Shown here piece by piece: positions 10,391-20,943 of a DNA stretch of 64,000 nucleotides. Position 1 is the stretch's first letter. Each line of letters starts with the position of its first letter. Position numbers and translations under genes: made by a program. Below the pieces are notes generated by a model. That model worked only from the letters and a program-made list of their open reading frames with translations, was not told the DNA's origin and searched no databases. Source of the stretch: Hyalella azteca (lineage: Eukaryota > Arthropoda > Malacostraca > Amphipoda > Hyalellidae); NCBI RefSeq assembly GCF_000764305.2, contig NW_025947577.1:62521-126520 (forward strand), given 5' to 3'.

Positions 10391-11255
10391 AGACGAAGCG
10401 CCAGTGTCGAAGCAGCAGTGTTACTGCAGTGTACTCTGTACTTATTTCTAGCCCTTCTTCACAATATACTGTAGTGCAGGACATGCTCAGTGTTGCTTCA
10501 AACAACGTTTTCATAAGTAGCAAATGGTGTATAAACTTAGTTTAATGATCGCTAGATAGAATATTATTAAGTTAACCTGTTGCTGCAATCTATTAGGTGA
10601 TTTTTCTAGTGTTTGCACGGAAGCCAAAGTTGGATTATCCTGAGACATGCAGAGAACTCCTAAGCAGTCATTATGACCTCTTCGTACGGTGCTAATGTCT
10701 TTCATTTAGCGTAATTACTCCTTCGCTGTGAAGTGGTCGCATATCAACATTAAACCACGCATTTAATGTCATCGCGTCTGTTGAATCGATAGTGATGTCA
10801 GTGCAAGGGAACAATGGAAGAACTGCTGCCAAATGAATCACTAGTACGCATGAAAATCTTCAACAAATTCTCTTAAACACATTTTTTCATTTATATTACT
10901 CAAGATTCACCGTTCTTTCCCTCCTTCGCTGTACTTCTCGAGCTCAGAGTTTTATTTTTCTCTCAGTGAGCTGTAGGTGCAAACTCACATTCCTCATCCA
11001 TTTTTTATACCGACAATTATTTGTCCTGCATGAAACTTGGGCCTTGAAGATCCACAGTCATGCTTCCCTTCTAATCTAGACTAGAGACTCAAATCATTTT
11101 TTCTATTCGACTTTATTGGTCTCCCCTTCACTGTCACTCAACTACCACTAGTCAAACTACCGCCCAAGGAAGTACTACTAGTACCAGAAAGTACTAGAGT
11201 ACTAGGGCACGGTCATGGTCTCAGCAGCACCAACAGGTCATCAACACTCATCATC
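10391..11255 (+). other. slo 5' leader region
   Basis: Between the candidate promoter and the slo start codon. No coding potential was recognised. It presumably contains 5' UTR and possibly a leader intron. Pyrimidine-rich sequence lies at 10900-11150 and short repeats of agtactagtacc-type sequence at 11168-11205. Confidence 0.4.
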
Positions 11256-11591
11256 ATGTCGGAAGAACTCGACGAATCAGCGATCCAAGATGCATGTCTC
11301 AAGCACCGAAAGTATTGGTGTTTCCTGTTGTCTAGCATCTTTACCTTCGTGGCGGGAATTTTCATCGTCTTGTTCTGGAGGTTGGGTGCTTTCCTCTGTT
11401 GTCGGCGTAAGGAGGCTACGGATCTTGAAGTGCAGCAACAGAAGGAGAAGATGGCAGCGCAGCAGCAGCAGGCTGGCATGCCGCCCTCCAGCGCCAAGAC
11501 TATAAACCTCACAGAAGGAAACTTCGTAACTGAAGCAAAGGACTGGGCGGGTGAACTCATCTCAGGACAGACCACCACCGGCAGAATATTG
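11256..11591 (+). CDS. slo: slo exon 1: N-terminus, S0 and S0-S1 linker
   Basis: First coding exon of slowpoke, the pore-forming alpha subunit of the BK calcium- and voltage-activated potassium channel in the plasma membrane of nerve and muscle. It encodes 112 residues. MSEELDESAIQDACLKHRKY leads into the S0 membrane helix (about residues 20-40, CFLLSSIFTFVAGIFIVLFW), then LGAFLCCRRKE, where the cysteines match the S0-S1 loop cysteines palmitoylated in mammalian Slo1. A Gln-rich linker follows, then the conserved block FVTEAKDWAGELISGQTTTG and RIL just before S1. The first ATG of the frame was chosen; the context atcATGt is ordinary. The exon ends in phase 0 with donor gtgagt at 11592. Its last 39 bases plus the donor are duplicated 404 bp downstream (11957-12002). 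Confidence 0.95.
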
Positions 11592-12135
11592 GTGAGTGAT
11601 TAATACTGGCAGAATATAGTTGTGTGCTGAATACTGTCGGAATATAGGTGTGTGCTGAATATTGGTGAGTGATGAATACTGGCGGAATATAGGTGTGTGC
11701 TGAATACTGTCGGAATATAGGTGTGTGCTGAATATTGGTGAGTGATGAATACTGGCGGAATATTGGTGATAATGTGGGCAGAACATTGGCTGAATAGTGT
11801 CAGAACATTGGCAGAATATTGACTGAGAAGTGACAAAATATTGCTAAGAATACTGTCAGAATATTGGTGAGAATATGGGCGGAATATTGACAGAATATGA
11901 AAAGTATTGTTGAGAATATCTACAGAATATTGAAGAGAATATTGGCGACTGAATGAGAACTCATCTCAGGACAGACCACCACCGGCAGAATATTGGTGAG
12001 TGCTGAATACTGGTAGAATATTGGTGAGTGCTGAATACTGTCAGAATATTGGTGAGAATATGAGCGAAATATTGACAGAATAGTGACAAAGTATTGTTGA
12101 GAATATTAACAGAATATCGAAGAGAATATTAGCGA
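11592..12135. repeat. Intronic repeats built around slo exon 1 donor
   Basis: Irregular tandem units of about 26-28 bp based on ggcagaatattggtgagtg and ctgaatactgtcggaatata start at the very end of slo exon 1. Positions 11957-12002 are an apparently exact 46-bp copy of exon 1's last 39 bases plus its donor (11553-11598). Many units retain a gtgagtg donor-like motif. Confidence 0.9.
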
Positions 12136-12666
12136 CTGACTGTATCAATAGCATTCATCGTCACATAATCATTATCGATCATAATCATTATTGATCGAAG
12201 AAACTTAATTAGTATTTTAACCACAATGATGCATCAAAATTGCGTCTCTTTTCCTTGATATGACCCAATAGATCATTGGTATATTTTCCCTGGCGCTGCA
12301 CGAAGGCTCGCAATTTGTTGGACATTTAACTTATTTTTCTGGATTGCCGTTGAACTTGCCATGGCTCACAAACTATTCAAATTTAAATACTCGTTTATGT
12401 GCCCCAACTTTTTCATAAACGTCATTCATTCAAAATACATTCCAATATATCTTTTGCGCGTTCTATCTCAAATTTATGATTCATGCACAATAACAATAGC
12501 GAAAAAATTCAATTGGGACGTGAACGCTTCTAATTCCGCTGAATGTAGTAGTAATATTTCTACGTTCAGTTTGTGATGATCAAGATTCATGATTCATGAT
12601 TCATAACTGAATCGTGAATCTTAGTAAATCGTAAAGGCTGAAAGCATACATCATTAGGATGGGAAT
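12136..12666. other. slo intron, no recognised feature
   Basis: Ordinary AT-rich intronic sequence. A 71-codon ORF at 12361-12576 has no recognisable motif. Confidence 0.5.
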
Positions 12667-14456
12667 AAGGCAGGATGTCATTCTTATCGCCTGCTCTTGA
12701 GCCTCATTATATTCTTATCTCTTGGCTCTCAACATCCAAGATAAGATGCAGCCACGGACTCTTAGTTGCGTTCTCTTCAATATCTCACATGCATGCGCTA
12801 GGATACACATCCTGCATTTCCTACCTATGTAATGTGTACAAACAAAAGAAATGTTCTCAAGCAGAATTTTATAAAATACGTGAACATAAAACTTCAAATA
12901 AAAAATGCTGCTGTGTCTAATGAGTGAAAATGTTTTCGTGAAGAGCAATGAAGAGACTTAGGACAAAAATTGTTGTTATAAGAATAAATTAGTGTTGGAG
13001 GGGAAAAGATGAAATGAAGCGTGAATTAAGAAAATATCCTTGAATAACGGGCGGATAATTTTTTTGTTACATGACAATTTTTAACGAAAACATCACTAAG
13101 TAAATGCAATAATTTTAGAAATATTTCCAACACTGAATACGTTCAATTACACTTATAATTTACCGTAAAAGTTACTTGGGGTTTATCCCAATGATAATAA
13201 ATAACCGCAGTCTCACAATATTTTATTTCTAAATGAAATAAAATATATAAAATAAAATCCAGTCACGATTTTCATTTCCGAGCGACGAATCGGAGCTTCG
13301 ACCTCCCGTTTCCTGCCGTCAATTTGGATCCTTTTGATCCCTGAACTTTCCTGCTCTGTCCTGGCGAGCATGTGTCGTGGCATCGGCGAGCGGATGTCGT
13401 GGCATCGGCGAGCGGATGTCGTGGCATCGGCGAGCAGATTTCGTGGCATCGGCGAGCAGATGTCGTGGCATGGGCGAGCAGATGTCGTGGCATGGGCGAG
13501 CAGATGTCGTGGCATGGNGGGAGCAAGGCAGGATGTCAGGCTTATCGCCTGCTTTTGAGCCTCGTTATATTCTTATCTCTTGGCTCTCAACATCCAAGAT
13601 AAGATGCAGCCACGGACTCTTAGTTGCGTGCTCTTCAATATCTCTCATGCATGCGCTAGGATACATATTCTGAATTTTCTACGTATGCAATGTATACAAA
13701 AGAAAAAATACACTCTAGCATAATTTTATAACTTGTGTGAACATTAAAATTCCAATAAATAAGGCTTCTGTGTTGATTGACTGAAAATGTTTTCGTTAAG
13801 AGCAATGAAGAGAGCAATTAAGAAAATATCCCTGAATGAAGGGCGGATAATTTTTTTGTTACACGACAATTCTTAATGAAAACCTCACTAAGTAACTGCA
13901 ATTATTTTAGAAATATTTCAAACTTTTAATTACACTTATAATTTACCGTAAAATTTACCTGAGGCTCATCCTTATGATAATAGATAATCTCAATCTTGCA
14001 ATATTTTATTTCTAGATGAAATAAAATGTATGGGTTAATATCCAGTCACGATTTTCATTTCCGAGCGACGAATGGGAGCTTCGGTCTCCCGTTTCCTGCC
14101 GTCGATTCGGATCCTTTTAATCCCTGAACTATCCTGCTCTGTCCTGGCGAGCGGATGTCGTGGCATCGGCGAGCGGATGTCGTGGCATCAGCGAACAGAT
14201 GCCGTGGCATGGGCGAGCAGATGTTGTGGCATTGGCGAGCAGATGTCGTGGCATCGGCGAGCAGATGTCGTGGCATGGGCGAGCAGATGTTGTGGCATTG
14301 GCGAGCAGATGTCGTGGCATCAGCGAGCAGATGTCGTTTCATAGGCGAGCGGATGTCGTGGCATCAGCGAACAGATGTCGTGGCATGGGCGAGCAGATGT
14401 TGTGGCATTGGCGAGCAGATGTCGTGGCATCAGCGAGCAGATGTCGTGGCATCAGC
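12667..14456. repeat. 858-bp tandem segmental duplication ending in 22-bp arrays
   Basis: Unit 1 (about 12667-13517) and unit 2 (about 13525-14456) both begin aaggcaggatgtca, share ccaagataagatgcagccac, and each ends in an array of the 22-bp unit gtcgtggcatcggcgagcag+at (13366-13517 and 14146-14456). A single N at 13518 marks the junction. The units differ by many substitutions and small indels, so the duplication is not a simple assembly echo. The reading frames through the 22-bp arrays are artefacts of repetition. Confidence 0.85.
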
Positions 14457-14584
14457 AGAAACTACGCGCGTATACTGCGTCAGTAGCAGCATACAGCTGC
14501 TGCCTCAGCCGTGTACAGCAGCAGCTTGTTCCGCGCACGCGCTGCTGGTATGGCTGCTGATGGTGCAGCTTTAACTATGACCGC

Positions 14585-14740
14585 TCCTCCCTCTCTGTAC
14601 GGCTGCTGCTGCTGCTGCTACTTTTCACTTCCTACTTGAGCTGCTGCTCTTTTTATATGGCTGCTGCTGCTGCTGCTGCTACTTTTCACTTCCTACTTGA
14701 GCTGCTGCTCTTCTTATATGGCTGTTGCTGTTGTTTTTTG
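14585..14740. repeat. CTG-rich direct repeat
   Basis: Two copies of (ctg)n followed by ctacttttcacttcctactt and gagctgctgctcttttta, at about 14600-14657 and 14660-14720. The ORF continuing from 14725 shows no recognisable domain. Confidence 0.8.
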
Positions 14741-16929
14741 TAGATGTCAATAGCTTATTAATTGGCTTTTGTTGCTGCTACATAAAATATTGGCCTACCG
14801 TGGCCATATATTGTTGCTGTCTTATACGACTTTGGCAAATTCGTAAATATGCTCACTGTTCGCAGTCATTGATGAATATGTTTTTTTGCCATGTCTCAGT
14901 AACTGCAATAACTTTTTCTTCGTCGGCTTCAAATGAACCTGTGACCGCCATAACTGCGGTTACAGACACTTGGAGAATCGCTGTCATACCTTGCTTAGAC
15001 GCTTGCTGTAGAATAGACTCGTTTCACGTTTGTCACGTCAAGTTTTATGTCTTAGTAAATGCCACTTGTTTTCCTCAATGGCAACGCAGGGCTAAACAAT
15101 TTTCCTTCATTCATCCAGAAAATTGCTTTTTATCACCGCGCGTAACCATGCGTTGGCCACTGCCCGTTTTATCACCGCAAGAATGTCAGTTCGGCGTTCG
15201 TCTTAATCAATAACCGTCGGGAATAAACTCCTGAGCAATTGCTTTGCGCAAATTAAATTGATGGCGCTCACGAAGGCCGCAAGCGGTAAGGTTTATCAAC
15301 AGGGAAATAAATGTTTTGATCAAGAATATCCTCGTTCACGAGATTAGCTTCGAATTACATATGTAAGTTATGAGAAAATGTTCGAAGCTTGACAGAAGTG
15401 ATTTAGTACTTTCTTATTATACGTGGAGCTATTGGTTTGGTTGCCTATTATTATTATTATTATTGGTTGCTATTATAATCCTACATTCACTGCTTCTTGT
15501 TGTGGAATTTTTTACTCCAAGAAGTTAGGCTTATGAATGTAACACCTTCCCCATTAAATATCCATGCTACCGACTCGCATTTTGTTTATTGCTTTTACAT
15601 TCACCATTTGCGATGCAGAGAAATGTTGGCAAGAACGACTGCAGATTCAATTTCGGTCGAGTGCTCGACTCTGCGGCGCGGGAGTTGCTGGAGTAGCGAA
15701 TTGGGTGCAAGCTTCGATGCTGGACTGAGACCTGCACTTACAATCCTGGGTATCGGAAATCGGCTGTCTATTGGTCCAGCAATGTGGACTCATGGATAAA
15801 CATAACTCGTTCTTTTACCATTGTGAGTACTGCTCCAGAAATGAAGTATGCAATGTTATTATCAGCTTGTAAGAAATTTAAGCGTCAACGCGTTACCAGG
15901 TTGAGCGGAAAGACGTCTTAACAGTTTGAGCGTCAACTTATTGACAGTTTGAGCTCAACGCTTTTAGGGTTATAATTGTATCACTTAAAGCGTCAAAGCA
16001 TATGAACATGAAATCTCGACGCATTGTTAACAGTTAGGTTCTGTATGCGCTAAATATTAGTACATACATATATATACTATAGTTCTTCGCAAAATGCGTG
16101 ACAAGTTTACGCAAATTTTCCGTAAGTTGCGTCTCATTTAAAGAAAAGCTCTCGGAGTTGTTTCTAACATATAAAGATTCAAGTGTAATTGGGCTTAATT
16201 TATTGATAAGGCAACGAATCTAATTCAGAAAGAAATGGGGACAGTTGTGGGAGCCTTTTTTATCTTCAATTCGAAATTGCTCTAGGACGTATTCCAAACC
16301 ACAAAATTTTTGTCGCGTTGGCCTTGACTCATATGACGGGAATATCGCCGTGTGGTGAAATTTACGACATCGTCGTCACCAAAACCTCCGATGCAATGGA
16401 ATATAGGCCAGGGAAAGTCCTCGGTTGATGTCAAAATATATTATATTCTACGACTACACGAGATATTTTCTAGCTGATATTTACATTTCGCTCGGCATAC
16501 TTTCACTCCGAACATATTGGCCGGATATGCAAAGAGAGTCTAAATAATCCTAGTTTCTAAAACTGTCTATGAATTTTCAATGGCGCTACACCAATACTTG
16601 GAACATTTCTTCAGTCTCAATTCATATACAACGTGACTGAATATGATTATGTTCAGAAAATAGTTCCATGCTCCTTCCGACAATTATTTTCCCGCATAAA
16701 TTCTTCTCACTCGTAAGTTCAGAACTTAAGCATTCACAAAGTCGTGCAGAAGTTGGCTAGTAGCTGAAAAGAATGGCAAGCTTGTCCCTCATGCTAAATT
16801 ATTTGAATGCGAGCCTAACATAGATAGAAGCGAATAGTTAAGTTTGGTTGGGGTGGAGGAGAACTCTTTCTGAGCTCGTCCAAAGCTAGTCTGGTGCTCA
16901 TCCAGAAATTGACATTCCGAGCTACGTGA
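14741..16929. other. slo intron, no recognised gene
   Basis: Contains an unassigned 162-codon ORF (14725-15213) and a 100-codon ORF (15497-15799) without recognisable motifs, and a diffuse repeat of agcgtcaac-type words at 15880-16020. Confidence 0.4.
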
Positions 16930-17130
16930 ATCATGGCACTGCTCGACGCAGAGTTTTCTTCACTACGTCGGGCATGACGCGGAGCTTTCTTTACGACGTC
17001 TGGATCGACGTGAAGCTTTTTTTACGACGTCGGTCTCGACGTAACGCTTTCTTCACGACGTAGGGCTCTACGCAAAGCTTTCATTGCCACGCCGGGCAAC
17101 AGGCATAATTTTCTTCGGCACGTCGGGATA
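16930..17130. repeat. Degenerate minisatellite, about 35-bp unit
   Basis: Five to six degenerate units of the form ttctttacgacgtcgggctcgacgtaaagc. It is GC-richer than its surroundings. Confidence 0.75.
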
Positions 17131-17317
17131 GAAGCCGACCTTCCTTTCCGGGATACTCGTGAAGGGAACTGAAAAATATCTTCACGAACCACAACAGCAG
17201 CTGCTGTTGCCTCAGGAGCAGCAACTGCTGCTACTGTAATTTTGCAGTAGGTAGGATCACGAGCGGTCTCCATGACGACCACATGTTGCTCCTATATTGA
17301 TCTTAGTTTTCCAGGTG

Positions 17318-17428
17318 CGTCGTTTTGTGTGTTGGTGCGCATGTGTTTTTGTGTGTTGGTGCGCATATGTGTTTCTGTGTGTTGGTGCGCATATGTGTTT
17401 CTGTGTGTTGGTGTGCCTGTGTTGGGAC
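17318..17428. repeat. 26-bp GT-rich minisatellite
   Basis: About four units of gtgtgttggtgcgcatatgt+gtttct. Short ORFs across it are repeat artefacts. A reverse-orientation fragment of the dispersed repeat seen at 8036 follows at 17501-17535. Confidence 0.85.
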
Positions 17429-18114
17429 GGTTGCACTCAAAGAAACGAGCGAGATTTTTTCCAAAAAGCGTTTCACTTTTTGTGAAAGGTGTTTAATCCG
17501 CTCCAGTTTGGTGCGGCAAAAGGGCATATCAATGCAACGTCCGCTCTCTGCTCGCACCGTGGTTGAGTCAGTTGGACAACAAGACCCATCTATTTCTTTG
17601 GGTATACACACGATAAATAAAAAATAAAAATCACAATACGGTAAAAAATATGTACAATAATCTCTAAAGCGCGTTTCATAACATTTATAGAAGCCATTTC
17701 GACCGTATTTGGAGGTAATTTAACGCTTATAAATTCGTATTAGATGAAATTCGGCTATTTCGGATAAGTTGTTTTGTGCTGCCAGAAGTTTAAAATGCGG
17801 CAGTTCCTCCAGTTTAAAAGTTTCCTTGCGACTATGCCACAAAAGTGTCGCTTGACCCTACGATTCTCTCGTGCTTGGTTTGATAATGTAACATTTGATC
17901 TCATGTTGACTTCCAGGAAAATACTTGTTTTAATTAACGTATAGCTTTATTATTATTATTTGAGTTTCGTTAATGCAGAATTATTAATACTCAGGATTTT
18001 TATTTTAAATATATATTTGACCATCACAAATATTTTCAAAAAATTTGCTAACATTTTTACAAAAATTTTTTATTTCTGTTGAAAGTCGACTGCCCGAGGG
18101 TCCGTTTTTGATGG

Positions 18115-18455
18115 CTAATATGGAGGTGAATGGGAAGAAGTGGGGTTGGTGCAGGAGGGAAGGGGGTTGTTGAAGTAGGAGGAAAAGAGGCTGAAGGGGA
18201 AGGTGGAGAGAGGCAGAGGAGGGATTGAGTGAGAGGGATTAGTGTGAGGGGATTAGAGTGAGAGGGATTAAAGTGAGGGGATTAGAGTGTGGGATTGGGG
18301 TGAGGGGATTAGAGTGAGAGGGGTTGGAGTGAGAGGGATTAGAGTGAGAGGGATTAGAGTGAGGAAATTAGAGTGGGGGATTAGAGTGAGGGGGATTGGA
18401 GTGAGGGGGATTGGAGTGAGGGGATTAGAGTGAGAGGGATTGGAGTGAGAAGGGG
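18115..18455. repeat. Purine-rich G/A tract with gtgagagggattaga units
   Basis: A strand-asymmetric stretch, almost all purine plus T, with about 15 copies of a 15-18 bp unit gagtgagagggattaga. The intron sequence between 17430 and 18115 shows no recognised gene. Confidence 0.85.
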
Positions 18456-19229
18456 GCGATGCCCAAACCCGGGGTCGGAAGCGCTTAGCGTCGGCTTACG
18501 AGTTACGAGCTTCTGGTCCCCGTTCCTTGGCTTCCGTTCCTAGGATCAGTTTTCGGTGAACCTAAAATTCAGGTTTCTTTGTACGGTTTTTTGATACTCT
18601 TCATACCGCGCGATGGATAAAATTACAAAGGATTCATCACTATTTGTGAATAACAAAAATTGAGGAATCTATCAACGCGTCAAGTTCTATTTGTTCTCTC
18701 CAAATTTTATTTTCTCTGGGGCAACTTACTTTCTCGAAAAATAATGAAATCCACAGAGTTTTTTCTCAAGATTCACCTGGTTATCAATTGTCCATGGTTA
18801 TTAATTATCTCGACCATATGCGACATTCAAAGGGAATCTTATTGCCAGGCTGTATTAAGTCGATTATTGCCATCAGCATTCATTTGTGCTATTGAGGCGT
18901 GAATAGAGGTCATTCATTTCATAGCGCATTCATGTCATGGATCAAAATATCATACCCCCACTACCCATCTGATTTTCGAACTTCATTTCCTTCAAGTAAA
19001 TTTACTCCACTTTATATGGTCCCGAAGTTTTTATTTTTATAAAGACAATTTAAATGCTCTCAAAGTTTTGAGTTTGTTTTAATGATTTACTACATTAAAG
19101 TACTTTTTGACCACACAGATGGTATTTTTATGTGGCGCCACGGCGATGCCACAAACTGGCTTGGTGGCGTGGCACAACCGATTGCTGCACCGCAGGCTTG
19201 GCCGTAATGCAATTGTGGCGCACGCCTAA

Positions 19230-19475
19230 GCCATAATTTTCATTACTCCTCGCTTACGATAAATTTTCCACTACTCATTTTAACAATGAAAATTCCACCA
19301 CTCGTCTATACGATGAAATTTTCACTGCTCCTCACTTTTATGATTACATTTTCAGAACCCCTCATTTGTACGAAGAAATTTTTACTACTCCCTATTATAA
19401 CAATGAAATTTTTGCTGCTCCTCATTTCTGCTTTAAATTTTCACTGCCCCTCATTTCTGAGATGAAATTTAACTA
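19230..19475. repeat. Degenerate 31-33 bp tandem repeat
   Basis: Seven to eight degenerate units of the form ctcatttatacgatgaaatt+ttcactgctc. The flanks 18456-19229 and 19476-20419 show no recognised gene. Confidence 0.6.
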
Positions 19476-20419
19476 CCTCATCATCTAAAGGCTCAATAAT
19501 TTGTATGCATTTTACACATTCAGTTTCGGTCTTTGCGACTCTGGATGATAAATTTACATACAATAATTTTGACTTGATCGATTTTCCACGCGATGCGTGA
19601 AATCCCACTTTATTCACTCTATCAATCTGATTGATTGGTGTCCTCGAAAACAAATGATCTTGATTGAAGACAATCGCCAAGATTGATTTTTCGTGAATGA
19701 AGAGTCCAGTAATAGTGGAGAGTGGCGGTGTTTTTTTATATAGTTCGACTTATCGATCATTAGCTATTTCTGAAATATTAGATGCATTCATTTATTATGA
19801 AATATTGCATTGTTCCTATTTTAAGAGGAAAGTTTTTAGAGCACATATAATATTACCTAAACCATAACCCACCTATCACTGTTTGTGAAGGTACCAGTTT
19901 CTGTTTGGTTTCCTTAGAAAATTATACGAATATCTTACAAAAAGGATATCGGGTTGAAATTATGATTATCTTTTTATCCAACAAAGTTATTTATTTCTGT
20001 TACTAGAAAAGTTACGATTACTGAAATTCACTGCAGAATCAGTAGACTATTTTGAACAGGTTGCATGAATTCCACATCATCAAGCCTTTGATGGGCTGGG
20101 CATTTTAGCATTTTACTGATAGTTAAAGCATTTTAATTAACATTCTTTACAGTAACTTGATACGCGTCACTCGATTGCCCTGCATTGGACAGAAAGAAAC
20201 GAGGTTTCTCTTATTTCAGAATTGCACAAATCCTTATCTATATTCAAGTTAAAGGCATTGAAAAACTTTTGCAGCTTTGATAACTGTATTTACTGTTTAT
20301 TAAATTTTCGAATTATCATAAGTAATTAATATTATTATATATATTATTAATATTTATGTCTGCATTTAGCTGCTATATTAAAAAATGTTGGTTGTGATTA
20401 TTATCATTACATTCAAAAT

Positions 20420-20865
20420 TTGTAGGTTAGTCGTTCGAGAGCATGCAAATTGTAAAAAATCTTACCCTAAAGATTTCTGCGTGGAGTTTGAAATGAATTA
20501 TTTTCCGCAGCAAGATATTTTAAAATTTAATGTGCCTGTAATTGTTATAATAAGCTCGATGATCTCTGGACTAACACCGCCTTTCGAAATTATTTTAAAG
20601 AACCGTACATATATGTCTACATTTCGCTGCTATATTCGAAAAATTTCGTTGTTTCGTTCTATTCAAAATTTGTAAGTTAGTCGTTCGAGTGCATGAAAAT
20701 TGTAAAAAATCTCACCCTAAAGATTTCTGCATGGAGTTTGAAATGAATTATTTTACGCTGCAAGATATTTTAAAAATTACCGTGCCTGTAATTGTTATAT
20801 TTAGCGCAAGCTCGACGGTCTCTGGACTAACACCGCCCATTGAAATTAATTTAAAGAACTTTACT
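20420..20865. repeat. 247-bp tandem duplication with matching reading frames
   Basis: The segment 20421-20612 recurs at 20668-20862. Both copies stay open in one frame and read CKKS(Y/H)PKDFC(V/M)EFEMNYF ... VPVIVI ... SGLTPP. Aligned differences are mostly amino-acid-changing, so this looks like a non-coding or decayed transposon-derived duplicate rather than a conserved exon pair. Confidence 0.6.
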
Positions 20866-20943
20866 TTAGCGAGGCCATCACAGCCAGTCCCTAGGTTGCC
20901 CATAATTCGGTCCTCTTCTCAGGTAAAATATTATCTCCGTTAA

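Noticed and set aside
13213..14574. ORFs of 60-139 codons on both strands
   Set aside because: Frames through the 22-bp arrays; no conserved protein motif.
14725..15213. 162-codon plus-strand ORF
   Set aside because: Begins next to a CTG-rich repeat and contains no recognisable domain; considered a chance or decayed transposon frame.
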